Source: Dactylosporangium sp. AC04546 (lineage in GTDB: Bacteria; Actinomycetota; Actinomycetes; Mycobacteriales; Micromonosporaceae). Taken from it: a stretch of 48,764 nt of DNA. Below the pieces are notes generated by a model, which was not told the DNA's origin, searched no databases, and saw only the letters and a list, made by a program, of their open reading frames with translations. The position numbers and the translations under genes are program-made. Positions 17,167 through 26,751 of this stretch are shown one piece after another (positions within the stretch are counted from its first letter, which is position 1; every line of letters starts with the position of its first letter). The stretch is from NCBI RefSeq assembly GCF_022095675.1, contig NZ_JAHYSG010000091.1:1-48764 (forward strand), in the 5' to 3' direction.

Positions 17167-17596
17167 GAGGTCTCCCGAAAGGTTGTGTGTGCCCGGCCGC
17201 CGTCGAGGTAGTGCCTGGCCGGCAGAGGAGTCGGTGCGTCGCGTCAGTAGGACGCGTTCACCATCGGGAGACTAGGTCGACTGCCGTCGATTCCCGCGCC
17301 GTTCGCGCGCTCACCCGATTCACACCGATCACACGAATAACACCGCAGGTCAGCGGCCTGCCGGCCGGTGTGACAGCAGCCCCGATGCCGCTACCGTTTG
17401 GATGACCCGCCGCCAGCTCGCCGACGTACCCGCAGGATGCCCGGACCTCGCGGCCGCCGGCGCCGCAGCGATCCCGCTCCAACCCCTCCGGATCTTGGTG
17501 GCTGTCCGGTCAAACCCGACCTCGCCGGTGCAACGCGGACGGGTGCCGCGGCGCACCAATCGCCAGCCCGAACCGTGGAAAGGTGGATTTGCCGTC
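17167..17596. other. Divergent promoter region
   Basis: These 430 bases separate the minus-strand LysM-BTAD gene from the plus-strand gene at 17597. The stretch around 17315-17345 (cccgattcacaccgatcacacgaataacacc) is less GC-rich than its surroundings, so it is a reasonable promoter site. No gene or repeat is evident; an open plus frame from 17402 enters the next gene but lacks coding character. Confidence 0.4.
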
Positions 17597-18742
17597 ATGG
17601 CGCGCAGCTACGCCCACATCGTCACCGCCATCTGGACCGGCGCCTTCCGAACGCTTCAGGCAGCAGACCAGCGGACCTACCTGATGCTCGTGACGCAGCC
17701 CGACATCAGCGCCGCCGGCGTGCTGGCCCTGCGCGCACGACGATGGTCGACGTTCGCACCCGACAGCACCGCAGAGGAGATCACCGCGTCGCTGGAGCGG
17801 CTCGCAGGCGCCGGGTACGTCGTCATCGATCCCGACGAGGAGGAGCTGCTCGTCCGGCACTTCGTCCAGCAGGACAACGGCTACTCGAACAGCAAGCGGC
17901 GTCAGGCGATCCTCGCTGCCGCCGGTGACGTTCGATCACCGGCGATACGCCGGGCACTCGCCGCCGAGTTCCGCCGTCTGGGCCTGCCGACCGGACAACT
18001 CGACGACGACTCGACCGATGCCAACGATCCGAGCTCGCCGACGGTCGCACCTGATGCTCTCGTCGGCGACGATCGCAGCGACCCACCACCGGGTGGCGGA
18101 GGAACGGCAGGAACGGCAGGAACGGCCTACGTGGAAGGCCCATCCGGTGCGCCATCGAACGGTCCACGGGTTGTGGACACCAACGGTAGGACGGGATCCG
18201 CCCCAACTACCAACCTCCATCCCCCACCCCCGCGCCAACCGGCGCCGGAGCAGCATGCTCGCACGTCCGACACCGTCGCAGCGCTGGTCGCCGTCGTCCA
18301 CCGCATCCGGCCCGAGTGGTCACCACGCTCCATCCGCCGCGCGCTCACCCACACCGACGTCCTCGATCGCCCATGGCCCTTGGTGTGGAACGCCGCGATC
18401 AGCGTCGCCCGGGACCGCACCAGCCAGGTCCCCGGCCGCCTGCCGCACGACGGGCCGTGGTGGACCCCGCCCGCACCACCGCCCGCGCCACCGCATCCAC
18501 CGCCGGTCACGCCGACGCCGCACCCAGCCGACGAGCCAGGCTGGCGCAGCCTGCCCGCGTACGGAGCACCTCGGCGCACGTCGGCAACGTCGTCGGCGGC
18601 TGCTGAGGCACGAACCATCGCCGACGCCGCCGGCCAGGGCCGTCGACGGTCCAGCAGCCCAGGGACGAACGGTCCACGAACACCGTGGCGCCCTCGGCTC
18701 GGCGCGACCCTGCAGCCGGCGACCGCGGGATTCCCGTCATGA
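17597..18742 (+). CDS. Putative phage/plasmid-type replication initiator-like protein (381 aa)
   Basis: The N-terminal 120 residues (MARSYAHIVTAIWTGAFRTL, QRTYLMLVTQPDISAAGVLA, LERLAGAGYVVIDPDEEELL, RHFVQQDNGY) match a winged-helix protein type common in actinophages and integrative elements, often annotated as a replication or DNA-binding protein. A long Pro/Thr/Gly-rich linker follows, then a helical stretch (TVAALVAVVHRIRPEWSPRS) and a very proline-rich tail. A triple GGAACGGCA tandem at about 18104-18125 encodes Gly-Thr-Ala repeats in the linker. ATG 17597 follows GAAAGGTGGATTTGCCGTC. The replication role is by family resemblance only, and the low-complexity tail may be partly out of its ancestral frame. 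Confidence 0.6.
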   Translation: MARSYAHIVTAIWTGAFRTLQAADQRTYLMLVTQPDISAAGVLALRARRWSTFAPDSTAEEITASLERLAGAGYVVIDPDEEELLVRHFVQQDNGYSNSKRRQAILAAAGDVRSPAIRRALAAEFRRLGLPTGQLDDDSTDANDPSSPTVAPDALVGDDRSDPPPGGGGTAGTAGTAYVEGPSGAPSNGPRVVDTNGRTGSAPTTNLHPPPPRQPAPEQHARTSDTVAALVAVVHRIRPEWSPRSIRRALTHTDVLDRPWPLVWNAAISVARDRTSQVPGRLPHDGPWWTPPAPPPAPPHPPPVTPTPHPADEPGWRSLPAYGAPRRTSATSSAAAEARTIADAAGQGRRRSSSPGTNGPRTPWRPRLGATLQPATAGFPS

Positions 18743-19122
18743 CGTGCCGGCCGGCGCTGACGTCCACCCTCGCGGATTGGGCCAGTGCGTGCCGGTGCGG
18801 CCCTCGACAGTTGAGCCTCCCGGCGACGGTTCTCCCGCCGAAACGGTCGGAGGACGTGGAGATCAGCGCCGCATCGCCATCGATCGAGACGGACTTCTCG
18901 GCGGATGCCGGTGTGGGTCATCGGCCCGCCGGCCAGACGGCAGCGTTGCGGACGCACATGCCGCCGCCGGCCACGGCCACCACGCTGAACAGCCTTCGAT
19001 TGCTCCACTTCCACCTGCCGCGCCACAGTTCCTTCAGATACATTCAGATCAATACACAATCTGTCGCCGAGCTATTGCTTTCCGTAATTGCGGTGGGGAT
19101 GCTCGTGGCTGGGGTCGATCGG
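18743..19122. other. Stretch without a firm gene, AT-richer at its right end
   Basis: The frame of the next gene is open upstream to 18685, but residues encoded before about 19050 are not gene-like. Bases about 19025-19095 are the least GC-rich in this part of the window and probably contain the promoter of the DUF6082 gene. If translated, residues just before 19123 (AELLLSVIAVGMLVAG) would form a membrane helix, so the start of that gene could lie further upstream. Confidence 0.4.
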
Positions 19123-20040
19123 ATGGCACGACGACGAAGCACCGGAGAGCAGGTCAGGCGACGGCGAGCCGTGGCAGTCGCAGTTGGAGGGCTGGCGCTC
19201 ATCGCCGCCGTGCTGCTGTCACCGCTGCTGCTGGCATGGGCAACGACCTGGCGGCTCGAATGGACCCGGCTCAGTGACGTCGGCCAGGCGTACGGCACGA
19301 TCTCGGCCGTCCTGTCCGCGCTCGCGTTCTACGCGGTGGCGATCTCCATCCTGCTGCAGCGATCACAGTACCGGCTGATCGAAGAGCAAGCGGTGCGCCA
19401 ACGGCACTTCGAGCTGCTGACTTTCGCTATGGAGCATCCGCGCTACATGGCCGCGTGGGGTGGCTCGCCATCGGGCAGCAGCCACGATCCGAGCCTGATC
19501 ACGTTCGCCAACCTGATCATGTCCCACTGGTACATGCTGTGGCGCATCGGCAACATCAGCGAGACCGACCTTCGGACCGAGACGAGCGCGTATTTCGTCG
19601 GCCCGGTCGGGCGGGAGTTCTGGCAGTTCCACGGCCACAGCTGGCTGATGGCCCCAGATCCCCTCGCCCGAAGGTTCCTGGACATCGTCTGGGAGGAGTT
19701 CCACGCTGCATGTCGTGCCGGACCACCACTGCCGAATCCGGCGCTCACGAACCCCCAACCGGATCCGCCAGAGGCGTCGCCGCAGACTGCTCCTCTCCTG
19801 CGCGGAGGGCGTGTAGCGGTTCGGCGGCTTCTCCCAAGCCGCCCGGTCCTGCTGGCGACCGGGGTCGTCGTCGCGAGCACCGCGATCTACCTACGGTGGC
19901 GACGACGCTCCCGATACAGCAGCACGCCCATGAGCGGCAGCCAGCACATCGCTGCCCGCAACAAACGTGGGGCCCCGGATCGACCAGGCCCCCAGGATCC
20001 GTCAGACGGTCGCGTTCGACAGTCGAAGCCGTCGCAATGA
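19123..20040 (+). CDS. DUF6082 family membrane protein
   Basis: After ATG 19123 the 305-residue protein has two hydrophobic helices (AVAVAVGGLALIAAVLLSPL and YGTISAVLSALAFYAVAISI). Between and after them it has the family pattern SDVGQAYGTISAVLSALA, RQRHFELLTFAMEHPRYM and FANLIMSHWYMLWRIG, which I recognise as DUF6082 from actinobacteria. A further hydrophobic stretch near residue 255 (PVLLATGVVVASTAIYLRW) is unusual for the family and precedes a basic tail. Function is unknown; these genes are frequent in accessory clusters. An upstream start including another helix is possible. The gene is followed by 237 bases without a firm gene. Confidence 0.65.
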   Translation: MARRRSTGEQVRRRRAVAVAVGGLALIAAVLLSPLLLAWATTWRLEWTRLSDVGQAYGTISAVLSALAFYAVAISILLQRSQYRLIEEQAVRQRHFELLTFAMEHPRYMAAWGGSPSGSSHDPSLITFANLIMSHWYMLWRIGNISETDLRTETSAYFVGPVGREFWQFHGHSWLMAPDPLARRFLDIVWEEFHAACRAGPPLPNPALTNPQPDPPEASPQTAPLLRGGRVAVRRLLPSRPVLLATGVVVASTAIYLRWRRRSRYSSTPMSGSQHIAARNKRGAPDRPGPQDPSDGRVRQSKPSQ

Positions 20041-20277
20041 CACAGGCCGGGTCCGCGGCCGACCATCGGAGGTTGTGACGGCGGTGTAGGTGGTTGAACG
20101 TGCGCCTTGGCCGATGGGCCGACCAAGCCGTGACTGTCACGGCCGACCTACGGGCGGACAACGAGTTGAGCAACAGGTACGGCGAGGAGCCGCAGCTTGT
20201 GGTCCTGACGCAAGTAGCGTGGGGTCCCGAGGAGGATCTATCGACAACGTACGATCATGTGAACGAGGAGTTGGCAG

Positions 20278-20799
20278 ATGAGACGATCGCGCAAGTTTGG
20301 ACTTGCTCTCAATGTCGGTGTCCTGGCGGTCGCGGCGGCGGCCATCGGCATCGTGCCGGTTTCAACGGCTGCTCCCGGCGGGCGTGGCGCTGATTTCAAA
20401 CACGCCGGCAACGACGGTGTCAGGGAATACCCGAATGGTCTGGTGGGCAGGCCTGCGCCCGAAGCCCTGAAGGCGCGCGCAGCTGTCGACGCCAAGACCG
20501 CGGTTGACCGCACCCGGAATTCAGGCTTCGGCCCCGACATGACGCCCGGCACACCGCAGGTCGAACTGCTGCTGATCTCCACCCAGCGCAAGAGCCAAGA
20601 CGAATCGCTGCAACAGCAGGACTTTACGGACGTCCTTGAGTGGGTCGTCACGTACCAGGGGACACGGCCAGCGGTCCGCGGCCCGATAACCCTCGATCCG
20701 CAGGTCCGGGCGGCCGCGATGAACCTTCGGTGCGACGTGGTGTTCTTCGTCGATGCGGTAACCGCCGAACTGCTGCACGGGGTGTACCAGGAATGCTGA
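20278..20799 (+). CDS. Secreted protein of unknown function (173 aa)
   Basis: A Sec signal peptide is clear: MRRSRKFGL basic start, hydrophobic core NVGVLAVAAAAIGIV and a likely cleavage after VSTAA. The mature protein is small and soluble (PQVELLLISTQRKSQDESLQ, VVTYQGTRPAVRGPI, RCDVVFFVDAVTAELLHGV). It has a cysteine near each end of the C-terminal part. I do not recognise a family. ATG 20278 follows GAGGAGTTGGCAG. A low-confidence open frame (TTG 20094) enters this gene in another phase and is not annotated. Confidence 0.6.
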   Translation: MRRSRKFGLALNVGVLAVAAAAIGIVPVSTAAPGGRGADFKHAGNDGVREYPNGLVGRPAPEALKARAAVDAKTAVDRTRNSGFGPDMTPGTPQVELLLISTQRKSQDESLQQQDFTDVLEWVVTYQGTRPAVRGPITLDPQVRAAAMNLRCDVVFFVDAVTAELLHGVYQEC

Positions 20800-21155
20800 T
20801 CGTCCAGCTGGCGACGGTCCCGTCCTGTGCACCAGTGGCCGGATACAGCCGACCGCACCCGCTCCCTCGGCCAACGCACGACGGCGGCCACGCCCCAGGG
20901 TGAACCGATCATGACCGCCGTCGCAGAGGTTGTTCCAATCCTGGTCAGCCGGGGTACAGCCCCAGGTCGTACTGGTACAGGGTGCAGCGCCTCAGTGATT
21001 TCCTCCTGAGTGGCTGAAGGAAATTCAGCAAGCCCAGTACGTGCACCGCCCATCCGGCAGCGATCAACCGGGCTTGCACCCGAGCTGCCCTGGCTACGTT
21101 TCCCGGACAACGCCATCTGCGGCAGTGGACGCGATCAACAATCACGGCCTGATCT
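20800..21155. other. Stretch with possible minus-strand coding fragments
   Basis: Between two real genes. A minus-strand reading gives short coding-like pieces (ARLIAAGWAVHVLGLLNF and RCTLYQYDLGLYPG) in one frame but no start or family match. It is best described as degraded sequence. Confidence 0.35.
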
Positions 21156-22322
21156 CTACGGTGTCCAGGTGATGGCGGGACCGTCGAGCGTGACGCTGCC
21201 ACCGACGGTGAACTCGACCTCATCGGTGGCGGTGGTCCATCGGCGGGGCTCGACGATGTCGAAGGTCCATCGGTAGGTGACGCTCGCGGTGCCCGGCGTC
21301 GTCGTCTGGACAGAGATGACGCCGTCGGTGCTGTCGAGGGCGACTGTCGGGTAGCGGTTGACGGTCCAGGTCGGTTCGTCGGTGACCGCGTATGGGCTGG
21401 AGTAGTCGAAGGGGCAGCTGCGGAACGTTCGCAGTGAGCGGTCGACGTCCGGCTTGAGGTCTCGCTGCTGCGCGCAGTCGTCGATGCGGGCACGGATCTG
21501 CCGGTCGACGTCGGCCGTCACCGTCGCACGCAGCACCGGCTCGACCGTCGCCGTGACGTCATCCTCATCCCCGGCGACGGTGACCGTGGTGTGTACCGGC
21601 TCGTAGAGCTGGTCTCCGGCCGCGGACACCGTGTAGCGGCCAGGCGGGACCCACAGGCGTGCCCGGCGCGTCGAATCGCCGGGCTGCGGACTGGCGGTGC
21701 GAACCTCCACAGCGGCGAGCCGGATCATGTCGTGGATCGGGCTGCGCAGCTCGACGGTGGCACCGGGCGGCTCCGCGATGCTCCACCGGTGGCCGATCAT
21801 CCCGGTCTGGTGCCGCGCGACGCCGACGGTCTCGCTGTAGCGGGTGCCGCCGACGACGTACTGCACGGCGACCGTTCGCCACTGATCACCGGCCGGGCCG
21901 TCGGTGGGTCGGCTGGCTTCGACCACGACCTGCTGCGGCGGTTCGTAGCCCTCGCCCAGGGCGCCGCGGGCACACAGGGGGCTGCCGGAACATCCCGCGA
22001 GCCGTTGGAGCTGCTCGTCGTCGTGGGAGGTGAGCGCGGTGAAGAACTGCCGGACGAGTTCCTCGGGTGAGGTGGTCGGCCCGATGCCGGCACAGTTCAC
22101 CGCGACCGCCAGGACGGCCAGCACAACACCGGCCGCGATGATGGTGATCCGCCGCCGGCGGGAACGTCCCCGACGCGGCATGCTTGGGCCGCCGCGGCTG
22201 GTGGGCACGGGCACCGTGACCACGGGCGCGGGTTGACGCCGCCTCGGGTAGCCGTTGTCGTCGTAGGGCACCAGCACAGCCGGCAGCGAGGCGGCGGCCG
22301 ATCGGCTCGGCAACTGCTTCAC
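21156..22322 (-). CDS. Membrane-anchored NTF2-like protein (388 aa), last gene of the Hsp70-BTAD operon
   Basis: A proline/arginine-rich cytoplasmic N-terminus (about 1-57) precedes one membrane helix (about 60-80, ITIIAAGVVLAVLAVAVNCA). Outside lies a helical element SPEELVRQFFTALTSHDDEQ followed by a beta-rich part, a pattern typical of NTF2-like or Mce-associated extracytoplasmic domains, and a second beta domain. A cysteine pair near GCSGSPLCARG could form a disulphide. The GTG at 22322 overlaps the TGA of the upstream BTAD gene (GTGA), so the two are coupled. By position it is the extracytoplasmic partner of the membrane Hsp70-like and BTAD proteins. The domain calls are tentative. Confidence 0.6.
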   Translation of the reverse strand: MKQLPSRSAAASLPAVLVPYDDNGYPRRRQPAPVVTVPVPTSRGGPSMPRRGRSRRRRITIIAAGVVLAVLAVAVNCAGIGPTTSPEELVRQFFTALTSHDDEQLQRLAGCSGSPLCARGALGEGYEPPQQVVVEASRPTDGPAGDQWRTVAVQYVVGGTRYSETVGVARHQTGMIGHRWSIAEPPGATVELRSPIHDMIRLAAVEVRTASPQPGDSTRRARLWVPPGRYTVSAAGDQLYEPVHTTVTVAGDEDDVTATVEPVLRATVTADVDRQIRARIDDCAQQRDLKPDVDRSLRTFRSCPFDYSSPYAVTDEPTWTVNRYPTVALDSTDGVISVQTTTPGTASVTYRWTFDIVEPRRWTTATDEVEFTVGGSVTLDGPAITWTP

Positions 22323-24652
22323 GGTGTCCCTTCCCGCGTCCGCGCGGAGGCGGTCGCATGGGCGTCGCCCGCTGCGGTTCGTGGCCGGTGCCCGACCGAC
22401 GTGCGGGCACTGATCAGGTCAGCGGCGAGTTGCCGGGTCGCGGCGGTCGGCGCGGCGCCGAGTTCGGCGAGCCGCTCGAACGCGGTCGCCAGGACGCGGC
22501 GCACACCGTCCGGGTCGCCGGCCGCCGCGTGCCGGCGCATCGCCGCCTGATAGAGCGTTTCGTTGTGCGGCGCGAGGTCGGCCGCGCGACGCAGGTGCCG
22601 GATCGCGGCCCGGTGGTCGGTGGTGCGGTCGACGAGGTCGATGTGCAGGTCAATGAGCCGGGCGGCGACGCGTTCCCGGACCGGGTCGAGCCACTCCCCC
22701 ACGATGCCCTGACCCAGGTTGCCGCGGTCCAGTTCGGCGGCCTCGTGCAGCAGTGCCGAGCGGGCACCTGGGTCGGCGGCTCGCTCCGCCGCATCCACCA
22801 GGTTGTCCAGCCGCCACAGGTCGACCTGGATCAGTCCGGGGTCAAGCCAGTACCGGTACGGCTCCATTGCGGCATCACCGTTCCCGGCGGCGTCGCCGCT
22901 GCGGTGGATGACCGCGGCACCGGCCGCCTGCTGCAGCACCTGCCGCAGCTCGGACAGGCTCGTGGCCAGACGGCGGGTCGCGGCGCTGTTGCTCACCTCC
23001 GGCCACAACGCCTCCTTGAGCTCAGCCGCGCCGGCACCGTCGCGGTGCACAGCCAGGTAGAGCAGCAACTCGCGGCTCGCGGCCCGCCGCACATGCACGG
23101 CGGTGGTGCTGCCGTCCGGGTGCGGGCGCATCACGGTCGGCGGTCCGAACACGCGTAGCTGCAGCTGGCGCGGCATGGTCGAATCGCCGGCGTTCGCAGC
23201 GGTGCCGGGCTCCGGTTGCGCGTCGGCGACCGGCGGGAGGCTGGCGGCATCCCTCGTGTCCCTGTCGGCGACCACAGTGGGCGGCTGCTCCTGAAGGACG
23301 GCGAGCAGCGCGGCGGCGGCGGACGTGTTGAGCGTGGCGAGCCTGGTGCCTGGCGGCGTGCGGCCGGTGCCGAGCGGAAGCGCGATGCCGTCTTCGGCAA
23401 CGTGCCAGGACTCGCCAGCGGGCCACGTCCCGTCCAGCACGGCGATGACGTGGCCCGTGGCCAGCAGCCGTCGCAACTGCGCTGCCTGCGGATTCGGCGG
23501 CGCCGCCCCGAGCAGAAGCACCCGATCGCCCTGCGCCGATTCGCCATCGGCGCGGATCTGGCTTCCGGCCGCGGTCAGGTCTGCCACCAGCTGGATCGCC
23601 GCCGCCGGGTCGGGTGCCACGTGCAGTCGCGGCGAGTCGGGTGCTGCACCGCCAAGCAGTGCGTGCAAAGCATCGTCATCGGCGACGATCTGCCACCGGC
23701 CACCGCGGCGCCCGGTGGCGGCGACGACGGTGGTGAGCAGGCCGCGCAGCGCGTCCGGCGCGCCCGGGCCGACCAACGTGAGGCCGCGGGTCGGCAGCTG
23801 CCCGGGCCGTAGCCAGCCGTCCGCGGTCACTCCGACGACCGGCCCTGAGTGGTCATCGACACCATCCTGCGGCGCGGCCGGGTCGTCGAGTGCGCGTTGG
23901 ACGCCACGCTGCAGCCCGGCCAACGCCGACGCGACCGGCGGCGGCGGCGGCGAAGTGTCGCCGCGTCGGCTGCCGGCCGGTGGCTGCGGCTGATACCGGC
24001 GCCGGCGCTCCGCCCAGAACTTCGCGACAGCGGCCGTGGCCAGCGCAGCCATCGGCAGCGGCAACCAGCCACCCGCGAAGCGCACGCCAGACCAGCCGCC
24101 GGCATCAGAGTCCTCAGGTATCGACACATCCAGCCAGCCTGGGGACTCCGGCGGCACGGCAAACCCCGAAAGATCCGCATGCCCTGCGTGGGCTAACTGT
24201 CGTGGCGGTCCGACAGATCCCGGCGACAGCGCCGGCGCCGGAGGCTCGGACTGAGCCGCGCCGCCGGTCGCAGCGCCAGCCGGGAGCCCGTCCGCGGTGA
24301 CCGATCCCCGCCCGGCGACAGCGTCCACGAGGAGCACCGCCGCGCTGGTCAACACGCCGACCGCCGAATGCAGCGGCATCGGCAGCACCATCCGGCGCCG
24401 GCCTCGCAGCCAGCCGACCACATCCACAACCACGCCGACCGCCAGCCACGCCCACGTCCCCCACCCGACGGCAACCAGCGCCAACAGCAGCCCAGCAGCG
24501 CTCAGGGGCTGCACAACCACTTCCCGCCAGTCGAGCCCGCTGTCCAGCAACGACCTGCTGAGCAGCAGCAACAGCCACGGCTGGACCGCGAGCACGACCA
24601 CCAGCGCGACAACCGCGGCGACCAGCCGCAGCACCGCCCGTAAGAGCCGCAT
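22319..24652 (-). CDS. Membrane protein with C-terminal BTAD domain (777 aa)
   Basis: MRLLRAVLRLVAAVVALVVV starts a membrane region with helices at about 5-30, 45-70 and 95-115, and another near 215-235. A central alpha/beta part follows (about 250-470; RGLTLVGPGAPDALRGLLTT, GRRGGRWQIVADDDALHALL). From about 495 to 770 comes a BTAD-type region: a winged-helix-like start (LQLRVFGPPTVM, SLSELRQVLQQAAG) and TPR-like helices (RHLRRAADLAPHNETLYQAA). The architecture parallels the LysM-BTAD protein at 14008-17166 but lacks LysM. Its start ATG overlaps the upstream TGA by one base (TGATG), and its stop overlaps the next start. Function unknown; signalling or assembly at the membrane is inferred. Confidence 0.72.
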   Translation of the reverse strand: MRLLRAVLRLVAAVVALVVVLAVQPWLLLLLSRSLLDSGLDWREVVVQPLSAAGLLLALVAVGWGTWAWLAVGVVVDVVGWLRGRRRMVLPMPLHSAVGVLTSAAVLLVDAVAGRGSVTADGLPAGAATGGAAQSEPPAPALSPGSVGPPRQLAHAGHADLSGFAVPPESPGWLDVSIPEDSDAGGWSGVRFAGGWLPLPMAALATAAVAKFWAERRRRYQPQPPAGSRRGDTSPPPPPVASALAGLQRGVQRALDDPAAPQDGVDDHSGPVVGVTADGWLRPGQLPTRGLTLVGPGAPDALRGLLTTVVAATGRRGGRWQIVADDDALHALLGGAAPDSPRLHVAPDPAAAIQLVADLTAAGSQIRADGESAQGDRVLLLGAAPPNPQAAQLRRLLATGHVIAVLDGTWPAGESWHVAEDGIALPLGTGRTPPGTRLATLNTSAAAALLAVLQEQPPTVVADRDTRDAASLPPVADAQPEPGTAANAGDSTMPRQLQLRVFGPPTVMRPHPDGSTTAVHVRRAASRELLLYLAVHRDGAGAAELKEALWPEVSNSAATRRLATSLSELRQVLQQAAGAAVIHRSGDAAGNGDAAMEPYRYWLDPGLIQVDLWRLDNLVDAAERAADPGARSALLHEAAELDRGNLGQGIVGEWLDPVRERVAARLIDLHIDLVDRTTDHRAAIRHLRRAADLAPHNETLYQAAMRRHAAAGDPDGVRRVLATAFERLAELGAAPTAATRQLAADLISARTSVGHRPRTAAGDAHATASARTREGTP

Positions 24653-26682
24653 CAGGCTACCGGCCCCAGCCGTGAGGCCGCCGCGCTGCCGGCCGTGTCC
24701 CGACCATGCGCGCCGACGTCCGCACCAGGCGTCGCCGTTGGCCCCGTTGGTACCGTCAGCTCCGTCGGCTCCGCCGGAGCCGGCGTCAGCACCGACATGC
24801 GCAGCAGCACCGACCCGGCCCGCCATAGCCACCAGACGGCCACCACGCCGACGAATCCGGCGGCGACCAGCCCGGTTGTCCGCCACGCGAGTGCCGCCGC
24901 TGTCAACGCCGCCAACGGCACCCCCACCACCAGCCGATACCAAACACTGCGCACCAAGATCAGGCCTCCCGCAGCTCCCAGGCATGCGGCGCCGATCCGA
25001 CCGATCGGGCCGATGATCTCCGTCGAGGCCGGTAGCCACTGCTCAACCAGCCACTGCACCACAGCCAACTCCCGCGGAGCGCCGCCGACGTCGTAGCCGA
25101 TCAACACCGCACCGAGCGCACCGAGCACGATCGCGGCACGCGGAAACCGGCGCTGCCACAGCCCGGCACCGTCGGCCTGATCCGGCCGCCACACCAACAC
25201 CGCGGCCGCCGCCACCATCCCGGCCATCACCACCAGCGCCGGCAACACCGCCCACCGCAGCAGAGCACCGGCCGGCACATCGAAATATCCCGCCGCGATC
25301 ACTGCCATCCCCGCCGACACCGCCGTACCACCGACAGCGCCACCAGCCAACGCCAACCCGGCCAGCCGGCGCAGCAGCCGCTCGTCGCCCAACGTCTCGT
25401 ACCGCGCCGCCACCAGCCACCCCACACCGACACCAACACCCAGCACCGCGAACACCGCCGCAACCGCCAGACCACCCCAATGCGCGACCAACATGCCAGG
25501 CACGATCGACTCCCGCGGACCGTACCGCTGCGTCCCCGCAACGAACTGCACAAACAACCCCGCCGCCGCCACCACCGACCACACCGCGCCCCACCCGTCC
25601 AGCAACCGCAGCGCCGGCACCGCAGCTGGCCGTGACGGGCCGGCCAGCGGCGCCTGCAACGCCCCGATCGCAGCGGCCGCATCCGGATCGGCCACCGTCA
25701 CCGGCCGCACCCCCAGACCAGCCTCAAACGCATCAGCAATCACCGGCATCCACGCGCCACCACCGACACACACCACCCAGACAACCTGCTCCGGCGGCAC
25801 GTCCGCCGCCGCGATCGCCCGCCGGGCCGCGGCCACCGCAGCACCCATCGCCGGCGCCGCCGCCGCTCGCAGCTGCTCCACACCCAGCACCACCGCCACA
25901 CCCTCACCCGGCACCACGGCCGTCTGCCGCGTCGACAACGCCTCCTTCGCCGCCCTCGCACGTTGCAACCGCTCCATCGCGGCCGGCGGCTGCCCGGCCG
26001 GCGCGTCCGCACCCACCGCGATGAGCTCGTCCAGGTAGGCCGCGACCCCAACATCCACGGCATGCCCACCCGCGTCCGGCACCGCGATCGCCGACAGCAC
26101 CTCGAACCCCGCCCCGGTCCGACACACAACGGACGCTTCGAAACCAGCCCCGACGTCGCACACCACCACGCACTCCCCCACCGACAAAGACACACCACCG
26201 GCGACGAGATGCCAGGCCACCGCGGTCGCGACGTCGACCAGCACCGGCGCACCAAACCCGGCGCGGTCGACCGCAGCACGCAGCGCGTTGCGCCGTCGCG
26301 GACCCCACGACGCAGGAACCACCGCCCGGACCTCCACCGGCGCACCACCGACGACACCGATCGCCTCGGCCCTGACCATCCGCAACACAGCCGCGAGGAG
26401 CTCGACCGCGGGGACCTTCACACCGTTGACCTCGATGTCCCCGGCCGAGAGCCAGGCCAGCGGATTCGGCACCCACCCGCCGGGCGACGACCCCAGGCGC
26501 TCCTGCCCGTCGGCGCCAGCAAGCACCGTCCCGTCAGGCTCGACCATCACTCCCGGCTCCAGCCACGCACGGCCGTCCGGCTGCCGCAACGGCCGCACCA
26601 CCCCATCACCACCGGCGAACACCGCCTTCACACGAGACGCCCCAAGATCCACACTCAGCGTTGCCCCCACCACGCCCGACAT
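24652..26682 (-). CDS. Hsp70/DnaK-like ATPase fused to a polytopic membrane domain (676 aa)
   Basis: Residues 1-345 form an actin/Hsp70-type ATPase. The phosphate-1 motif is LSVDLGASRVKAVF near the N-terminus, VVVCDVGAGFEASVV is phosphate-2, and VVWVVCVGGGAWMPVIADAF is the adenosine motif. The substrate-binding domain of DnaK is absent. Instead about seven to eight hydrophobic segments follow (for example AVFAVLGVGVGVGWLVAA and LPALVVMAGMVAAAAVLVW). Membrane-fused Hsp70-like proteins occur in actinobacteria and are poorly studied. The ATG at 26682 lacks a ribosome binding site but has a TAAGAAT box 6 bases upstream, consistent with a leaderless transcript. It is first in a three-gene overlapping operon. 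Confidence 0.75.
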   Translation of the reverse strand: MSGVVGATLSVDLGASRVKAVFAGGDGVVRPLRQPDGRAWLEPGVMVEPDGTVLAGADGQERLGSSPGGWVPNPLAWLSAGDIEVNGVKVPAVELLAAVLRMVRAEAIGVVGGAPVEVRAVVPASWGPRRRNALRAAVDRAGFGAPVLVDVATAVAWHLVAGGVSLSVGECVVVCDVGAGFEASVVCRTGAGFEVLSAIAVPDAGGHAVDVGVAAYLDELIAVGADAPAGQPPAAMERLQRARAAKEALSTRQTAVVPGEGVAVVLGVEQLRAAAAPAMGAAVAAARRAIAAADVPPEQVVWVVCVGGGAWMPVIADAFEAGLGVRPVTVADPDAAAAIGALQAPLAGPSRPAAVPALRLLDGWGAVWSVVAAAGLFVQFVAGTQRYGPRESIVPGMLVAHWGGLAVAAVFAVLGVGVGVGWLVAARYETLGDERLLRRLAGLALAGGAVGGTAVSAGMAVIAAGYFDVPAGALLRWAVLPALVVMAGMVAAAAVLVWRPDQADGAGLWQRRFPRAAIVLGALGAVLIGYDVGGAPRELAVVQWLVEQWLPASTEIIGPIGRIGAACLGAAGGLILVRSVWYRLVVGVPLAALTAAALAWRTTGLVAAGFVGVVAVWWLWRAGSVLLRMSVLTPAPAEPTELTVPTGPTATPGADVGAHGRDTAGSAAASRLGPVA

Positions 26683-26751
26683 AGAGGGATTCTTACCTGT
26701 CGACGTATGCACATCACACACCATGAGCAAGTTCTCGCAGATGGTGATCAA

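Noticed and set aside
20094..20393. TTG-started frame reading MNVRLGRWADQAVTVTADL
   Set aside because: It is partly gene-like but overlaps the signal peptide of the secreted protein at 20278 in another phase and has no family match; at best a remnant.
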